Below, one piece after another: positions 22,088 to 33,110 of a stretch of 64,000 bases of DNA. The stretch's first letter is position 1; every line of letters begins with the position of its first letter. Under the pieces are notes generated by a model. The model ran no database searches. It had not been told where the DNA came from and worked only from the letters and a program-made list of their open reading frames with translations. The stretch covers positions 62,001 through 126,000 of the forward strand of contig JAMQCK010000022.1 of assembly GCA_024196135.1 (NCBI GenBank), in the 5' to 3' direction. The translations under genes and the position numbers were made by a program. This DNA comes from Pleurotus ostreatus/Saccharomyces cerevisiae fusant. Lineage: Eukaryota > Opisthokonta.

Positions 22088-22878
22088 TTAGAAGAGGGCG
22101 GCGCCGACGAGGCCGAGGACACCGGCGAGACCGGCCGGAGCGGCGAACGCGCGCGCGCTGGCAGCGTTGGAGCCGCTCTCCTCAGAGCTCGACGCGGTGC
22201 TGGAGGCGCTAGAGCCGCTGCCGCCGCTCGACGAGCTGCCCGCCTTGGTGGTGGAGGCAGAGCTGCCGCTGCTGCCGGTGGCACTAGAAACCCAGGTAAA
22301 TGTGATGCAATGATCGTACGACAGGATGTACGCACGAGGAACCACCCGAGGTCGCAGCGGCGGAGCCAGTCTGGCCGGACGCGGTCGCATCGCCGTTCAC
22401 GCAGTCCTCGTTGCTGCCCTTGGCGATGGTGACAGCATCGGTGTACGCAATGTTACCCGTGCTGTCCTTGATGGACAGAGTGCTACGCGCGGCGTTAGCG
22501 AGGACACTCCGCGGAGCAGACCGGTCAGCTTACATAGAGGTGCCAGAGGCGATGTCGACGTTCCAGGTGATGGACGTCGCGTCCGTCTGGTCGAACGACT
22601 TGAGGGCACCGCTAGTCTGACCGCCAGGGAGGATAGTCAGGAAGAATGGCGCGGTACCGTCAGACCAGCTAAGGAGCGAGGGCTCTGGGCGGGGGTCAGG
22701 AAAGGCGATCTGCGAAGCATCCAGTGCGCGTACGGCAAGCGGTCAAGCCCGACCTATCGAGGAGAGGAGGGTCAGTTCCAGCACGCCTTGGCAACGGCGG
22801 ACAGCGAACTCACGGGGTGTTGATGGTGAGCGCCTGCACAGCGGCGATCAACGAGGCAGCGGCGATGAGGAACTTCAT
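22088..22878 (-). CDS. GPI-anchored cell-wall protein with Kre9/Knh1-type N-terminal domain
   Basis: Secreted, Ser/Thr-rich GPI-anchored surface protein of the Kre9/Knh1 N-terminal-domain type, linked in yeast to beta-glucan assembly. Five exons fit. The signal peptide is MKFLIAAASLIAAVQALTIN. A 20-nt second exon supplies SGLTAC. The domain then reads QPSLLSWSDGTAPFFLTILP, followed by FDQTDATSITWNVDIASGT and TLSIKDSTGNIAYTDAVTIAKGSNEDC, matching the usual pattern of a Cys-x-P start and W-SGGTPPYFL-like strand. The C-terminal third is a Ser/Gly/Thr linker ending AGLAGVLGLVGAALF, a GPI attachment signal. About 195 residues. A plainer model without the 20-nt exon breaks the domain, which is why I prefer the five-exon version. 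Confidence 0.85.
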
Positions 22879-23350
22879 TGTGGCTGAGGTGGGCGAGGAA
22901 GGAACGAAGGGATGCGACCGAAGAGCGCTTTAAGGCGGAGGGACTGGAGAAAGAAGACGACAACAAGAAGTCAACGAGGCGACTGCGGCGCGTAGCACCT
23001 GCCTTTATAGCTCCACTTCAATTTTCATACTCAGCTCGCGCACGTGATAAGAACCGCAACCGATCGCGCTCTTCAACTTCAACCTGATGCGGTGTTGCGC
23101 CTCCTCGGCAACACCCTGCCCAGCCTCCAGGGCCGCGGTTGCGAGCACGCGGGCCATTCCCACCAGCTACCCACCCAAATGAAAGTCGAACTTCATCGCA
23201 ACTTTCTGTTCAAGGCGAGAGCCCGAAGTACTTCCTCCCGGTAAGCGGCTCACTCGCATAACCCAAGATTACATCCCATCGTCTTCTGCATTCCGCTTGT
23301 CATATTTTACGCGACCCATGACGCGCCTTCCACTCGGCAGCTCCCCTGAA
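22879..23350. other. Intergenic, promoter of the Kre9-like gene and 3' flank of PRMT5
   Basis: Apart from the TATA-like box no feature is supported. Confidence 0.4.
23003..23009 (-). promoter_or_regulatory. TATA-like box of the Kre9-like gene
   Basis: Minus-strand TATAAAG about 125 bp before the ATG at 22878. Confidence 0.5.
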
Positions 23351-26300
23351 CTACAGCCCAATCCAGCTGCTCCTCCCGCCAGGATTGTGCAGGTTCGTCT
23401 GCCCAATCTTGATCATCGTCAATGGCTCCGCGCGCGCCCTAAAGATGCTCGACTCGCGCACGGGCGTCGCCGGCACTTCGCTCGGCGACCCGAACGGCGG
23501 CATGTCCACCGCGTCGATGAGCGGGCTCGCGGGCACTGGCATATCGAACGCGGACGGGCTCGGCGAGAGCAGGCCCAGCGTCGACGAGCGCGACGGGCCC
23601 TGCCACTGCCCGGGTGGCGCCATCGCCTGCACGGCGAGAAAGGCCTCCGCGTGCCACTCGTACCACACTTGCTTCGTGTTCGTGAGTCTCCAGATGGAAA
23701 CGTGCAGCTCGGAATTGCTGGGCAGGTAGAGGGGTTCCTGCAGGCGGGGGTGTGAGCGGGAACTGAACATTGGCGAGGAAGAGGCACGCTTGTGAACACC
23801 GCCCCACGGCGCAACGGGAAGCCTTGCCCGTCGAGCAGACGGTGCCAAGCGCAGATCCCGATTGGACGCAGATCACTCACCCTAAACGGGAAGAATAGCG
23901 GGAACCAGCTCAGCATGTCCTTCGAGACGTGGTCCTTGCGCTCAGGGTGGATGCTCAGGCCGATAGTACCATATAGCACGGCTTCAAAGTAGCCAGCCAG
24001 ACCACTGGTGGCGACGTTAGCTAGACGAATCGGCTGCGCGGATAAATTACTTACTGCATAACCCCCGCGTGTGGTATATGGAACTTCAACCTTGCGCTTC
24101 GGACATTGTGGCTGTTGCTCAATGGCAAACCTATCAGACCGCATTAGGACCAGAGTAAGCCAGTAGTGTCCTTCGCATACCTCGCTCGTCCAGCAACGCA
24201 TCCCTCCGCGGGTGGTCAAATGACCAACACTCCTGAATACGCGACCCGCAAGCACCGCTTACGCCAGAACCATCGCCGCTCAGTATATTCACCGCCTGCA
24301 GCATCACGACATACGGCGTTTCGAGGCCTGCAGCGAACCACAATGGTCAATCCAACCCAACAACTCGGAAGCGCGGCTCACCCGCTGGACTCCCAGCCGC
24401 TGACGCCCCCGAGCGCGCCTCATTGTACAGCTTCGCCGACGACAGTGGTGCCAAATGTGCGGTATACGAAGAGGGTATCGATATCCCGTCCGCTAGAATC
24501 CCGAGGGTCGTCAGCCACCCATGCTTCCCGAATTCCACCACACGGCTTTCTCCGCACCACCCGCACTCACGCTTTAAAAACCTTTGCGCGCCATCCAGGC
24601 ACTCCGGGCTGAGCTCATTGTCCCCAAAGGACCCCAGCAGCTCGCTGACCAGGATATCCGCCGGCTCGGGCACGTCCAAAGCCCGCATGTCGCCATACAC
24701 CAGCGTGACCTTGTCGCCCCATTCCAGGCTCTGCCGGCGTTGGAGGCTGTGGTGCGACGGCGTGAGGTGAGCGGGAGCACGGATACGAAGACGAGTGGAA
24801 GCGCGGAAGGACGCACGTTACGAAGGCGTTGGGGTTCTTCTCTACGGCGATGATTTTGGCGTCCTTCTTGGCGCGTTGAAGGGCGTTTAGTGCGCGGGCT
24901 ACTAGGGGCCCGCGGCCTGCGCCGGCTACGCAGATGGTTCTGGAACTGTATAAGCCGCGGGCGGGGACTGATTGTGCAGATGCGCGCACAGATTTTCGAC
25001 GTCCTTCCGGTCGGAGACTGCGGCGAAGATGGCCTATGAACAAATTCAGAGCACGACTATCGCAGGAATTCGTCGCAGGCCTACCTCCTCATATTGGTGG
25101 TACTTTACTGGATCGCGCTCGAAGGTCTCGTACGTCGCGCTTTGCAGGTTATCCATCAAGGGCTGCAGCGGCGCTTGCAAATAATCCTGATATCCCTGCG
25201 CAAAGTGCTCAACCGTGCCCTCGGTCTCCGTCGCGCGCACCACGGGGCTCGTCCGCTCGAGGTGGCGCACGTACTGGACGTACGCCGCGCCCCCGCCGCG
25301 CTCGTGCACGCCGTCCTTCGTGCCGGAGAGGATGACAGTGGGTTGATGCTGCCTAGTGCCATTAGCGTTTGTGTATGGTGGAACGAGGGATAAACACTCG
25401 CTGTCATGCTGGCGCGGAGGAAGGACTGGGTGATTTTGGAGAGGACGGGGTAGCCCTTGGCGTTGGCGATGAAGGTGGAGGCGGGGAGAAATATGTGTCT
25501 GACTGGCTCGGCGGACCAGCGATTGAGGACGCCGATGGTAGAGGGTAGCGCGAGTGCGAGGTCGAGGGCTGGGGGTGGACTGTGAGGAATGTGTCGAGCG
25601 ACTACAGTACGGACTCACCTAGAGATAGTCGCGTGTTGTAGTCGCACATCGTTCGGATGAGGTCCCACATCTCCCAAGTGGTGTTGAGCTCACGCTCGGG
25701 CCCATTGCCCCCGCGCGGCGGCGCTGTGAGGCGCGTCTCCTCGGACACCATCAACTGCGGCGTGCCAGGCATCGAGGAGGACATCCGCGGACTGCGACCT
25801 AGGACGAAGGGCGACGCGGGGATGCCCTCGTCGAGCTTCGAGGGATCGTAGATAGGTAGGCGGATGGAGAGGTTGACATAGGGAACGGACTTAAGGCAGG
25901 CGTTGACGATGCGCGCATACGACGCGACGTGCTCGCGGTTGCGTGGGCGGGGGATAATGACACTCTGTATGCCGAGGTACGCGGCGTACGCAAGCTCCTG
26001 CTGCAGCGCGATCGCCGCGTCGTGGCGCACCCAGTCGTCCGCGGCATCCAGCTCGAGCCATTCGGACGCGACGACGACGACGCCCTGCGCTTCGTCTGGG
26101 GCGGATCTTTCAGTGAAAATTCTTGGTATGCAAGCTTGACACTCACCGAGCCGTGTCATTGTCACCTCATCGAGCTTGAACGAGGGCTGCGATCGCCAGT
26201 CCTCGGCGCGCTTTTCGTCCGCCAGGCGCTGCTCGCGATCGCGATCTCCGCTGCTCTCATCTTCCCCCAGCGACGAGATGCACGTCTCCGTCCACCGCTT

Positions 26301-26588
26301 CTTCCACTGATCGGTGGTGAGGGGGAGGCAGAGCACATCGTAGCCCTCATCCTGGATGCTGTTTGCGAGCTTGATGACACCGGTTTGCTTGCTATCGCTC
26401 GGTGTGCGCGCAATGTCGTCCACGGACACGAAGGATCCTAGAAGTGCGTAGGCCATGGGCGCGGCGTTGAGGGAAGAAACAGACGTCTCGCCACCCGTGG
26501 AAGATCGAGACTGATCGCCGCCGCTGATGATGATGGCGCCCACGTCGTGATGATGAGATGGTCCTTGTCGTGTCGATCCTCCTTCCAT
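23351..26588 (-). CDS. PRMT5: Protein arginine N-methyltransferase 5 (Skb1/Hsl7 type)
   Basis: Type II arginine methyltransferase making symmetric dimethylarginine on Sm proteins, histones and cell-cycle factors, in cytosol and nucleus. All three regions are visible. The TIM-barrel part includes [43 protein letters not shown] and [20 protein letters not shown]. The methyltransferase part has [17 protein letters not shown], the SAM motif [24 protein letters not shown] and the catalytic double-E loop [19 protein letters not shown]. The beta-barrel part has [40 protein letters not shown] and the C-terminus [11 protein letters not shown], which matches the usual IGL end. Many short introns. I place the start at [14 protein letters not shown]; an in-frame Met 12 codons upstream (26624) is possible. 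The family is certain, some internal splice sites less so. Confidence 0.92.
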
Positions 26589-27939
26589 CTCTGCTGCTAG
26601 TATACGGCATGTGCATGGCCTCACGAAAGCTCATTTCAGTCTGTCGCAGCTGCTTGTCTCTTCCGTGTCCCCTTGGACCTCATGCCGAAGCCTCTGACTG
26701 AGCCTTCAATTCCCTCTCAATCACGAGCACCTCTCCCGGCCTGAACCCATTCTCAAACGTGCCTGGCACGGTCGTTGTGCTGCTCGACGACCTCTCTCAT
26801 TGTCTCGGAACAGTACGCCAACAGTACGCGCTCCCTGCGACTCCCGAGTCTCACGACCGTCCAAGCCCCACCGATCGCTTCTAGAACCTCGGCGGATGTT
26901 CACGACGATGCCAGCGTCGCCTCGTCCTCGCCGGACGGAACAGCCCCGCCCGACGCCCGCCTTCGCCTCCTATCGTCATCGGCGGACGGCTCCAGTCGTC
27001 TGAAGATCCTTCTGGCGCCTGAACAATTCCAGACCTCGCGAATATATTAAAGTCTGTCATGCAGGGGCGCGCACCGCGCCGCCACCCAACTCTCGACGAT
27101 GCCGCCCAGTACCCCGCAGGGGCCGGTTTCCTGTGTTCGTGACCATCCGCCGGACGAGGTTTGCGAGGAGTGTCCCCTGCGGGATACGGGCGGGCAGCTT
27201 GTCGCCCGGCAGCAGCAGGTGCCTACGGGCCCCCTTTCCGCCATGTTTGGCGTGGCGAAGGGGATCTCTGCGCTTGCCCAATTCTTGCGGACAACGGGCG
27301 TGTATGGGAAGGCAGGTTCTCTCTCCCGGCAGGGGAAAGACAACGACGAGACGCCTTCTCAGGAGCCTCGGGATCCCAATGGAGGAAATGCGAAGGGAGA
27401 CAAACAGCCATGAAAGACTATACAGTAGGATCATCGGTGCGCCCCTGCCTGGATGTGGCTTCAAGGAGTGGATGCTAACGAGCTTGGGGCTCAGTAATCC
27501 ATTTCGCAGGCATTCCTTCCCAACTCTATTCGTGTTCAGGCCGGAGCCATTCTCGCTCTGATTTCTTGGAATAACTTGACGACACGAGACACGATCACAT
27601 CCCTAGACCTCACATAACCAAGAACGATACTACCATAGGCTACGACTCCAACACCGCAGATACGGATGGACACTACATATCACCAGACGCATACACAGAC
27701 TTCAAGTGCGCACGAACGTCGAACTCGTGTATTACTATGGAGTATCATACTGTACGAGTACGATAATCGTCCATGTAACCCCCATAATGCTAGACGTATA
27801 CTACCATATCCTAGTCGCTGCTTTCTGAATACGTGTTTCCCAACTCTTGGACTGGGCAGCATGACGATCTTTGCTGAGTCTTGCGTAGCGGATGCACCGG
27901 AGATGCACCAAAAAGGGACAATTGCCAGGGCATGACGAC
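26589..27939. other. Unresolved region between PRMT5 and the zinc finger gene
   Basis: Some plus-strand frames have a coding look: 26775-27050 (ending SRLKILLAPEQFQTSRIY), an overlapping frame with NVPGTVVVLLDDLSHCLG, and 27099-27413, MPPSTPQGPVSCVRDHPPDE...GVAKGISALAQFLRTTG...NAKGDKQP (104 codons). I could not join them into one model and recognise no family. A short uncharacterised gene here is possible, so treat the stretch as unannotated rather than empty. The part after 27550 is AT-richer and without ORFs of note. Confidence 0.3.
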
Positions 27940-28920
27940 ATGACTCCCCACGTGGGCGTTCGGCGCATCGCCGTCTGCAGCAGTCACGGTTCAGAACTCT
28001 CAACAGACCATATCCCTCTCAGGATACCTCCTACTCCGATGCCGTCCAAGGACATAGACGCTGTCTCAGAGCCTCTGCTTCCCCTCCCTGGCCAGCCGTC
28101 GGCAGGCCATCAGGAGCCGTCCAGACGTATGGTCGAGCACCGTAACGTTGCGCGACTTGTATCCTCGTCGACATCTTTCGTCGAGGATGTTTCAAGCGCT
28201 GTTGAGGTATACCAATCACTTCTATCCATACAATTTCTAACGCAAGGGGTTGCCTCTGATAACAGATTACGACGACGTCCCCATTGCCACTTGAGGAATC
28301 ACTGTCTACTGCGCCAGCGGGCAGCCGCAAGCGTGTAGTCCACCAGTGCCTTGTCTGTCACAAGATTTTCCATAGGTATGTCACATCTATACCTTCTTCC
28401 TCTCCATCAACTCCAGCAGACCGAGCTCCCTCGACACTCATATGAACATCCACAACAATTTGCGGCGTACGTCTTCCCCTTACTCGCTTGCTGCCCGCGC
28501 ATCCCATCCTGACACCTCACCTACCACCTAGCCTTCGCCTGCGGTTACCCCGGCTGCGACTCTCGCTTCAACGCGCGCTCGAATGCGCTGCGCCACCGAC
28601 ACCTGCACGGCGTGGAATTTGTGCGCTCGGTGGAGGCGGAGCAGCGGGCGACCGCGGAGCGCAACGCGCGGGAGGCGCGGGGAGAAGGGACGCTGTTCGC
28701 GGAGACCATCGTCGCCGACGAGTGTGCGTCTCCGTCTGCGGGTCAGAAGAGATCGGGGTACGGCAATGTACGGTGGATGCCGACGAACCAGCCGACGAGG
28801 AATTACGCGCCGTATGTACTATCGTCGCCCGGCCGGCGTCGTCGTACGGGTCGTTCAGAGAAAGGAGGCGCTTGCAAGCACGATCAAACGAGTTCTTGCG
28901 TCGAGGATGTACCGAGATGA
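27940..28920 (+). CDS. C2H2 zinc finger protein (paralogue of the gene at 58191)
   Basis: Probable nuclear DNA-binding regulator. Four exons. The N-terminal 90 residues are polar (MTPHVGVRRIAVCSSHGSEL). After an intron at 28208-28265, finger 1 is CLVCHKIFHRPSSLDTHMNIH and finger 2 is CGYPGCDSRFNARSNALRHRHLH, joined by NNLRPFA. Introns fall inside finger 1 (after IFHR) and in the linker (after NNLR). The tail is a charged helix (VEAEQRATAERNAREARGE) and carries VRWMPTNQPTRNYAPYV. The second zinc finger gene has the same two intron positions and a matching VQWMTPNRAARAYRRYPDV tail, so the two are paralogues. The start could be a later Met (MPSKDIDAV). Target genes are unknown. Confidence 0.8.
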
Positions 28921-29255
28921 AGGGGATACAGATTCGAGGCTTGAGGTCCGTAAATGTCGTAGTTCCGTTCGTCTACAGCGGTTTTTTCTGTTACAAGATA
29001 ACAATAGAGTCCAATGTGCGCAAGGGTATCTGCCACAAAAACACCAGAGAACGCGAAAGCCACGAGGATAAGCGAAAGTTCGGGGTAAATCGAGGCTGCA
29101 AAAAAGGAAAGACGAGAAAGCGAACGCATGTTAAGCGACTTGCAAACAAAGTCCATCGGACAAGTCAAGCCCTTGTTTGTCGATAGCACGAGGAACGTCC
29201 TCATCGTTGCGAGCCCGATTCCGAGCCAGGAATATACTTTGGCGGACTGTAAGAA
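28921..29255. other. Convergent 3' flanks, nothing recognised
   Basis: It lies between the stop of the zinc finger gene (plus) and the stop of the uncharacterised minus-strand gene. It is purine-rich and AT-richer than the coding DNA, with no supported ORF. Confidence 0.4.
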
Positions 29256-30518
29256 TTATGTTAGGCTGTTATACAGCAAGGGAAGCAAGCGTGATGGCTG
29301 CTCATCGACGAGATAAAGGGGTGCGCACAGTATAGCCATGAGGATTTTTCCGCGCACCTGACCTTTGAGATGAACGTCTACATTGAGGTCTACGTCGAGG
29401 CGAAGCTGAAGAGCGAAGAAATCAGCGTATGGCGATTAGAAAGAGGGTGATGCCAAGGCGTGGCTAGCAGACGGACCTTCGGCTGTTCATCCCAAAGCCA
29501 GTCCTCATTCTCTTCGACGATAGACGTGGGGGAAGGGGGACTTCCTGGAGTCCGAGCATCGACAGTGGGTTGTCTCTTCTCGGGACGTTTTCCCCTTTCA
29601 CGACTGTCCTCATGACTAGGCGCCTGTCGCCGGCGTCGTCGCCGCCTGCGTGGTGGTGCTGCATCCGTAGTATTCGACTGTGTAGTCGTTGTACCCGTTG
29701 ACCCGGTCCCAGATGACGCGTGGCTGCGCGACCGCGTAGCAGCACGTCGCGTGCTCGAGTGAGAGCTTGGTGCCCGCGCAGCAGAGGGGCTTCGCGCGTG
29801 CTTGGAGGGCGGGCTCGGCGGTGGCGCGTCATACTCCGACGCGCGTGGCGACGAGGGGCCTGCCTCAGATTCCATTGCGCGCTGGCGATTCAATCGCCCA
29901 GAGCTATGACGTGCCGCAAGGGCGATGTTCCTCCAGACCCCCACCGTGACTGGAAGATGAGCTCAGCGGGTGAGGATACGGCGCGTGTTGGATATGTTCG
30001 GGCGTGGGTGCTCGGGGCGAGGGTGACGTATGCGCAGTGAGTGCACTGGATACAGGAACAGTCAATAGCCCTCTCTGGTGAGCATTCAGCTTCATACTTG
30101 GAATGGGAGAGAGCACTTACAACTGCCTGCTCGCCGTGCAGACGAAGAGCACAAAAACTGATGGGAAGTTCGTTGCCAGGTCAAAGCGAATCTGTGATCG
30201 GAAATTGCCGACTCGCGTGCCCTCAGACCGGTTCCGCTCACATGACCCACGGTTGAAATTGAATCTTGTCTTTGGCAACGTCGCTGCGCGGACTCCCATG
30301 GCCTTCATTCATCTCAGAGCACGTTGCAGTGGACAATGAGACTCTACGACTGACCTGACGTCTGTCTTGGAGCTCTTTGCGGTCCTCAGTTCCTTCAGCA
30401 CCGCCAGCATGTCGTTGAAGAGGGTCTCGATTGGCTATGAGGTGGTCGTCAAGGTACGAGAGGCGGGATAACGCTTTGTGCGCCTTTGGGTCCTCAGGAC
30501 GTCAGGAGCGTCAGCCAT
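29256..30518 (-). CDS. Uncharacterised agaricomycete protein, basic middle and amphipathic C-terminus
   Basis: The 3' half is solid. An exon from about 29477 to 29920 encodes WRNIALAARHSSGRLNRQRA, then MESEAGPSSPRASEYDAPPP, a Ser/Pro-rich stretch, a run of Arg (RRRRRRRRQAP) and IVEENEDWLWDEQPK. A 71-nt intron (29406-29476) joins it to LRLDVDLNVDVHLKGQVRG and KILMAILCAPLYLVDEQPS, stop at 29256-29258. Upstream minus-strand exons are likely but uncertain: DPKAHKALSRLSYLDDHLI (about 30400-30480), IRFDLATNFPSVFVLFVCTA (about 30117-30190) and HQRGLLTVPVS (about 30060-30095). Introns there fit only partly, so the 5' boundary is a guess. I do not recognise a domain. The alternating LDVDLNVDV strand near the end is the clearest signature. 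Confidence 0.5.
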
Positions 30519-30703
30519 GATCTCACGTCTCCTCCATCTCACTGTATGGCTGCCCATAAAAGACGCCGCCCTGGCCATACAAGTCCTCACTTCCCTCCCA
30601 CTCTCCCACCATTCAGGACCAACGATACAGTCGTATCCTGCGCACTCTTAGCTTCCCAAACCCAGTGAATACCTCCACGAACTCACCACCCCAATCGCCC
30701 AAC

Positions 30704-31561
30704 ATGTCCCACATCGATCCTCAGGAGAGCCGCCAGCACCTCGACGTTCTCAACGACGGCTCTTCCGATGCCGGGTCGTCCGTCGACGAGCGCACGCCCG
30801 AGCAGCAGAAGGCCGACAAGGACCTCGCGAACCGTCTCTCCCAGCTAATCGAGAACGCGAACGAGAAGCTGATCCCCCTTTGCAAGATGATCCGCAAGGT
30901 ACGTCTATCCCCCCTTCGTATTGTACCCTTCCCATCTCTGACATCGCCCCTCAGCACATCGAGAACATGGACGCCCAGAAGGAGGAGGACCGCTCCGAGC
31001 CCGAACTCGTGAAGCAGGTCAAGCCCCTCCTCGAGCAGGCGACGAAGATCCTCGACGAGACGAACGGGCAGATCAAGGGCGCCGATCCGGACGGCCGCCT
31101 CGCCAACCGCGCCAAGCGCCACCAGCAGGACCACCGCGCGACGCCTGAGGAGCAGCGCCTGGCGGAGGCGCTCAAGGTGCTCGTCGAAGAGGTCGGCGGC
31201 ACGATCGAGTGGGCCCGCGAGAAGCTCGAGCACTATCCGAAGGCGAAGAAGGATCTCGGCCCGCTGCTGGATGCTCTTGGCCGTGAGTTCTTCCAGATCA
31301 TTGAACATGGGGAGTGCTGACAATCTTTGTAGAGCCACTCACCCAGATTGTTGGCGGTGTCGCAATCCTGCTCGCCGGCGTGCTCAACCTCGTGGGGCGC
31401 CTGCTCAGCGGCCTCGGCCTCGACAGCTTGTTTAAGGGCATCGTTGCTGCGACCGTACGTGAAGCCGGATTGCTATGCTTTCATTTGTCTGACTTCCGTT
31501 GCAGGGTTTGGACAAAATCTATAACAGTCTTGGGCTCGGCAAGTGGCTGAACTCGAAGTAG
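30704..31561 (+). CDS. DUF6987 domain protein
   Basis: Small, highly charged helical protein ending in a hydrophobic segment. Four exons fit cleanly. Residues 1-40 are acidic and disordered (MSHIDPQESRQHLDVLNDGS). The DUF6987 core follows: LANRLSQLIENANEKLIPLC, then after intron 1 HIENMDAQKEEDRSEPELVK, QVKPLLEQATKILDETNGQI, DPDGRLANRAKRHQQD, and LAEALKVLVEEVGGTIEWAR. The third exon holds PLTQIVGGVAILLAGVLNLVG, a glycine-zipper-like hydrophobic helix that may insert into or associate with a membrane. The last exon gives LDKIYNSLGLGKWLNSK. The family is found widely in fungi, sometimes fused to long involucrin-like repeat proteins; here it stands alone. Function unknown. Confidence 0.85.
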
Positions 31562-32284
31562 ATGTCCGCGTGTAGCATAGAATTTGGACTTCGGAAATCG
31601 GACTGTACTTGTACGGACTTCTGTGTAGTCGCGCAATACGCGCATACACATTGATATAGTGCACATGCTCGTCTGAAGGATGTGAGAGACAGACCGCGCT
31701 GTGAAATGGAGTCGTACGTACCCTCAAAGCGTCTCTTCACGGTGTACCGCTCCACGATATCGACGCAACTTCGTCATTCTCCCTCAGTCGCAGGGGAGTC
31801 ATGCCGTGCCGTTTTGGCCTCTTGTGCATCTGAGAAGTGCAATCTCCCTTTTTCTCGACAATGCAAGACGGAAATCGACCTATTCAGGTCAGCCGGAGGT
31901 TGCCGCCAGAGTCACGGTGTGACAAGATCAACTGCACAGCCACGCGCCATAGGCCCTTGACCTGGTCCGCCGGCGCTTGTCGATCCGGCACTCGACGAGC
32001 ACTGCAATGCATGCACGGGCCCTTCTCTCAACCCTCGGCGCGACAGTCTTTTGTTCTGGCTTCGCACAGCGCTCGTCATGGTAGTATGGCACAGGAACAG
32101 GCCCATAGACCTGTCAAGGGCAGGATCAATAAAGTCGAAACGATGGTCAATTTTCCCCGCTGACCATGCTCGACGTCGTTGCCTGGCCCGCCGCTCGTTC
32201 TCTATTGGACGCCTCGAGCCGGATCAAGTCAATGTCGGGGCAGGTACGGCAAGATGCCGGAATCGACCTCGCCTCGGGGTCAGG
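31562..32284. other. Upstream region of secreted protein 1 (duplicated)
   Basis: No gene is supported. From about 31935 the DNA resembles 33765 onwards (shared GCCCTTGACCTGGT and later GCTCGACGACGT-like blocks), so the promoter region was duplicated together with the secreted protein gene. Confidence 0.5.
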
Positions 32285-32292
32285 TATAAATA
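32285..32292 (+). promoter_or_regulatory. TATA box of secreted protein 1
   Basis: TATAAATA, 108 bp before the ATG at 32393. The same element sits 113 bp before the second copy. Confidence 0.65.
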
Positions 32293-32392
32293 CGTGGGTA
32301 AGGGTGTTCATCGAGTTCCCCAATCCCTCGACTCACCGTCCAGTACTTACCCTCATCATCTCACATCACCGCTTCCTCATCTCCTCTCCATC

Positions 32393-33110
32393 ATGAAGCT
32401 TGCGCTTGCTGTGTCTGCCCTCTCTGCCGCGGTCGCGCTCGCGGCCCCCGCGGAGCAGTACTGCAACAACGGCGCCAACTGCTATGCCGGCGTGCACGGC
32501 TGGGGCGGGTTCATCCATTACGAGCTCTACCAGGGTAACCTGATGGATGCCTGCCGCTCCAACGAGAACGCCGTCGGTGGCACCGGCAACCTCTGGGGCA
32601 CTAAGGCGTGCGTCGCTGTTGCCGTCAGTGACACCAAGATCGGGGTACGTGCCACCATCTCCTCACACTTTTCCGTGGCGTCTAATCAATCCTCTAGCCG
32701 GAGACCGTCCAGAACCTCGCGAGCTGCGGTCACCAGAACCTGACCTGCATATGGGAGGAGCCGAGCCTCGATTACAATGTGAGTACCGCCAGTCAGGTTT
32801 GTGCGTTCAGTTTCTTATGGTACTCCAGCTCTACGCTAGCATCGTCGGCGACTGCGCCTGGGCACCGAACGGCTGCCCAATCACCCAGCAGAACTATATC
32901 GACTTCGTCTACGGCACCCTGAGCGAGATTGGATCCAACGACTGGCCGAGGTGCGTCGTGTCTATTACACTGTAGACTGACATGATCTGATCCTTTCACA
33001 GCAGCGTCGACACCCTGCTCGAGAATGGGTGGCGCGCCCTTCTCGACTGGACCAAGACCGGCGACACCATTCCCTACCTCAATTTCAACGACTTCCTGCA
33101 TTACGGTTAA
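32393..33110 (+). CDS. Small secreted Cys/Trp-containing protein (tandem copy 1)
   Basis: Four exons (32393-32644, 32698-32778, 32829-32950, 33002-33110) join to 187 codons. The signal peptide is MKLALAVSALSAAVALAAPA. The mature part has YCNNGANCYAGVHGWGGFIH, GGTGNLWGTKACVAVAVSD, SCGHQNLTCIWEE, VGDCAWAPNGCPITQQNY and a C-terminal DTIPYLNFNDFLHYG. It has eight cysteines in the mature chain and conserved Gly/Trp turns, suggesting a compact disulfide-bonded fold. I recognise no enzyme motif. The gene at 34410 is its tandem duplicate. A TATA box and a pyrimidine-rich leader suggest strong regulated expression. It could be an effector-like or wall-associated protein; that is inference. Confidence 0.85.
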
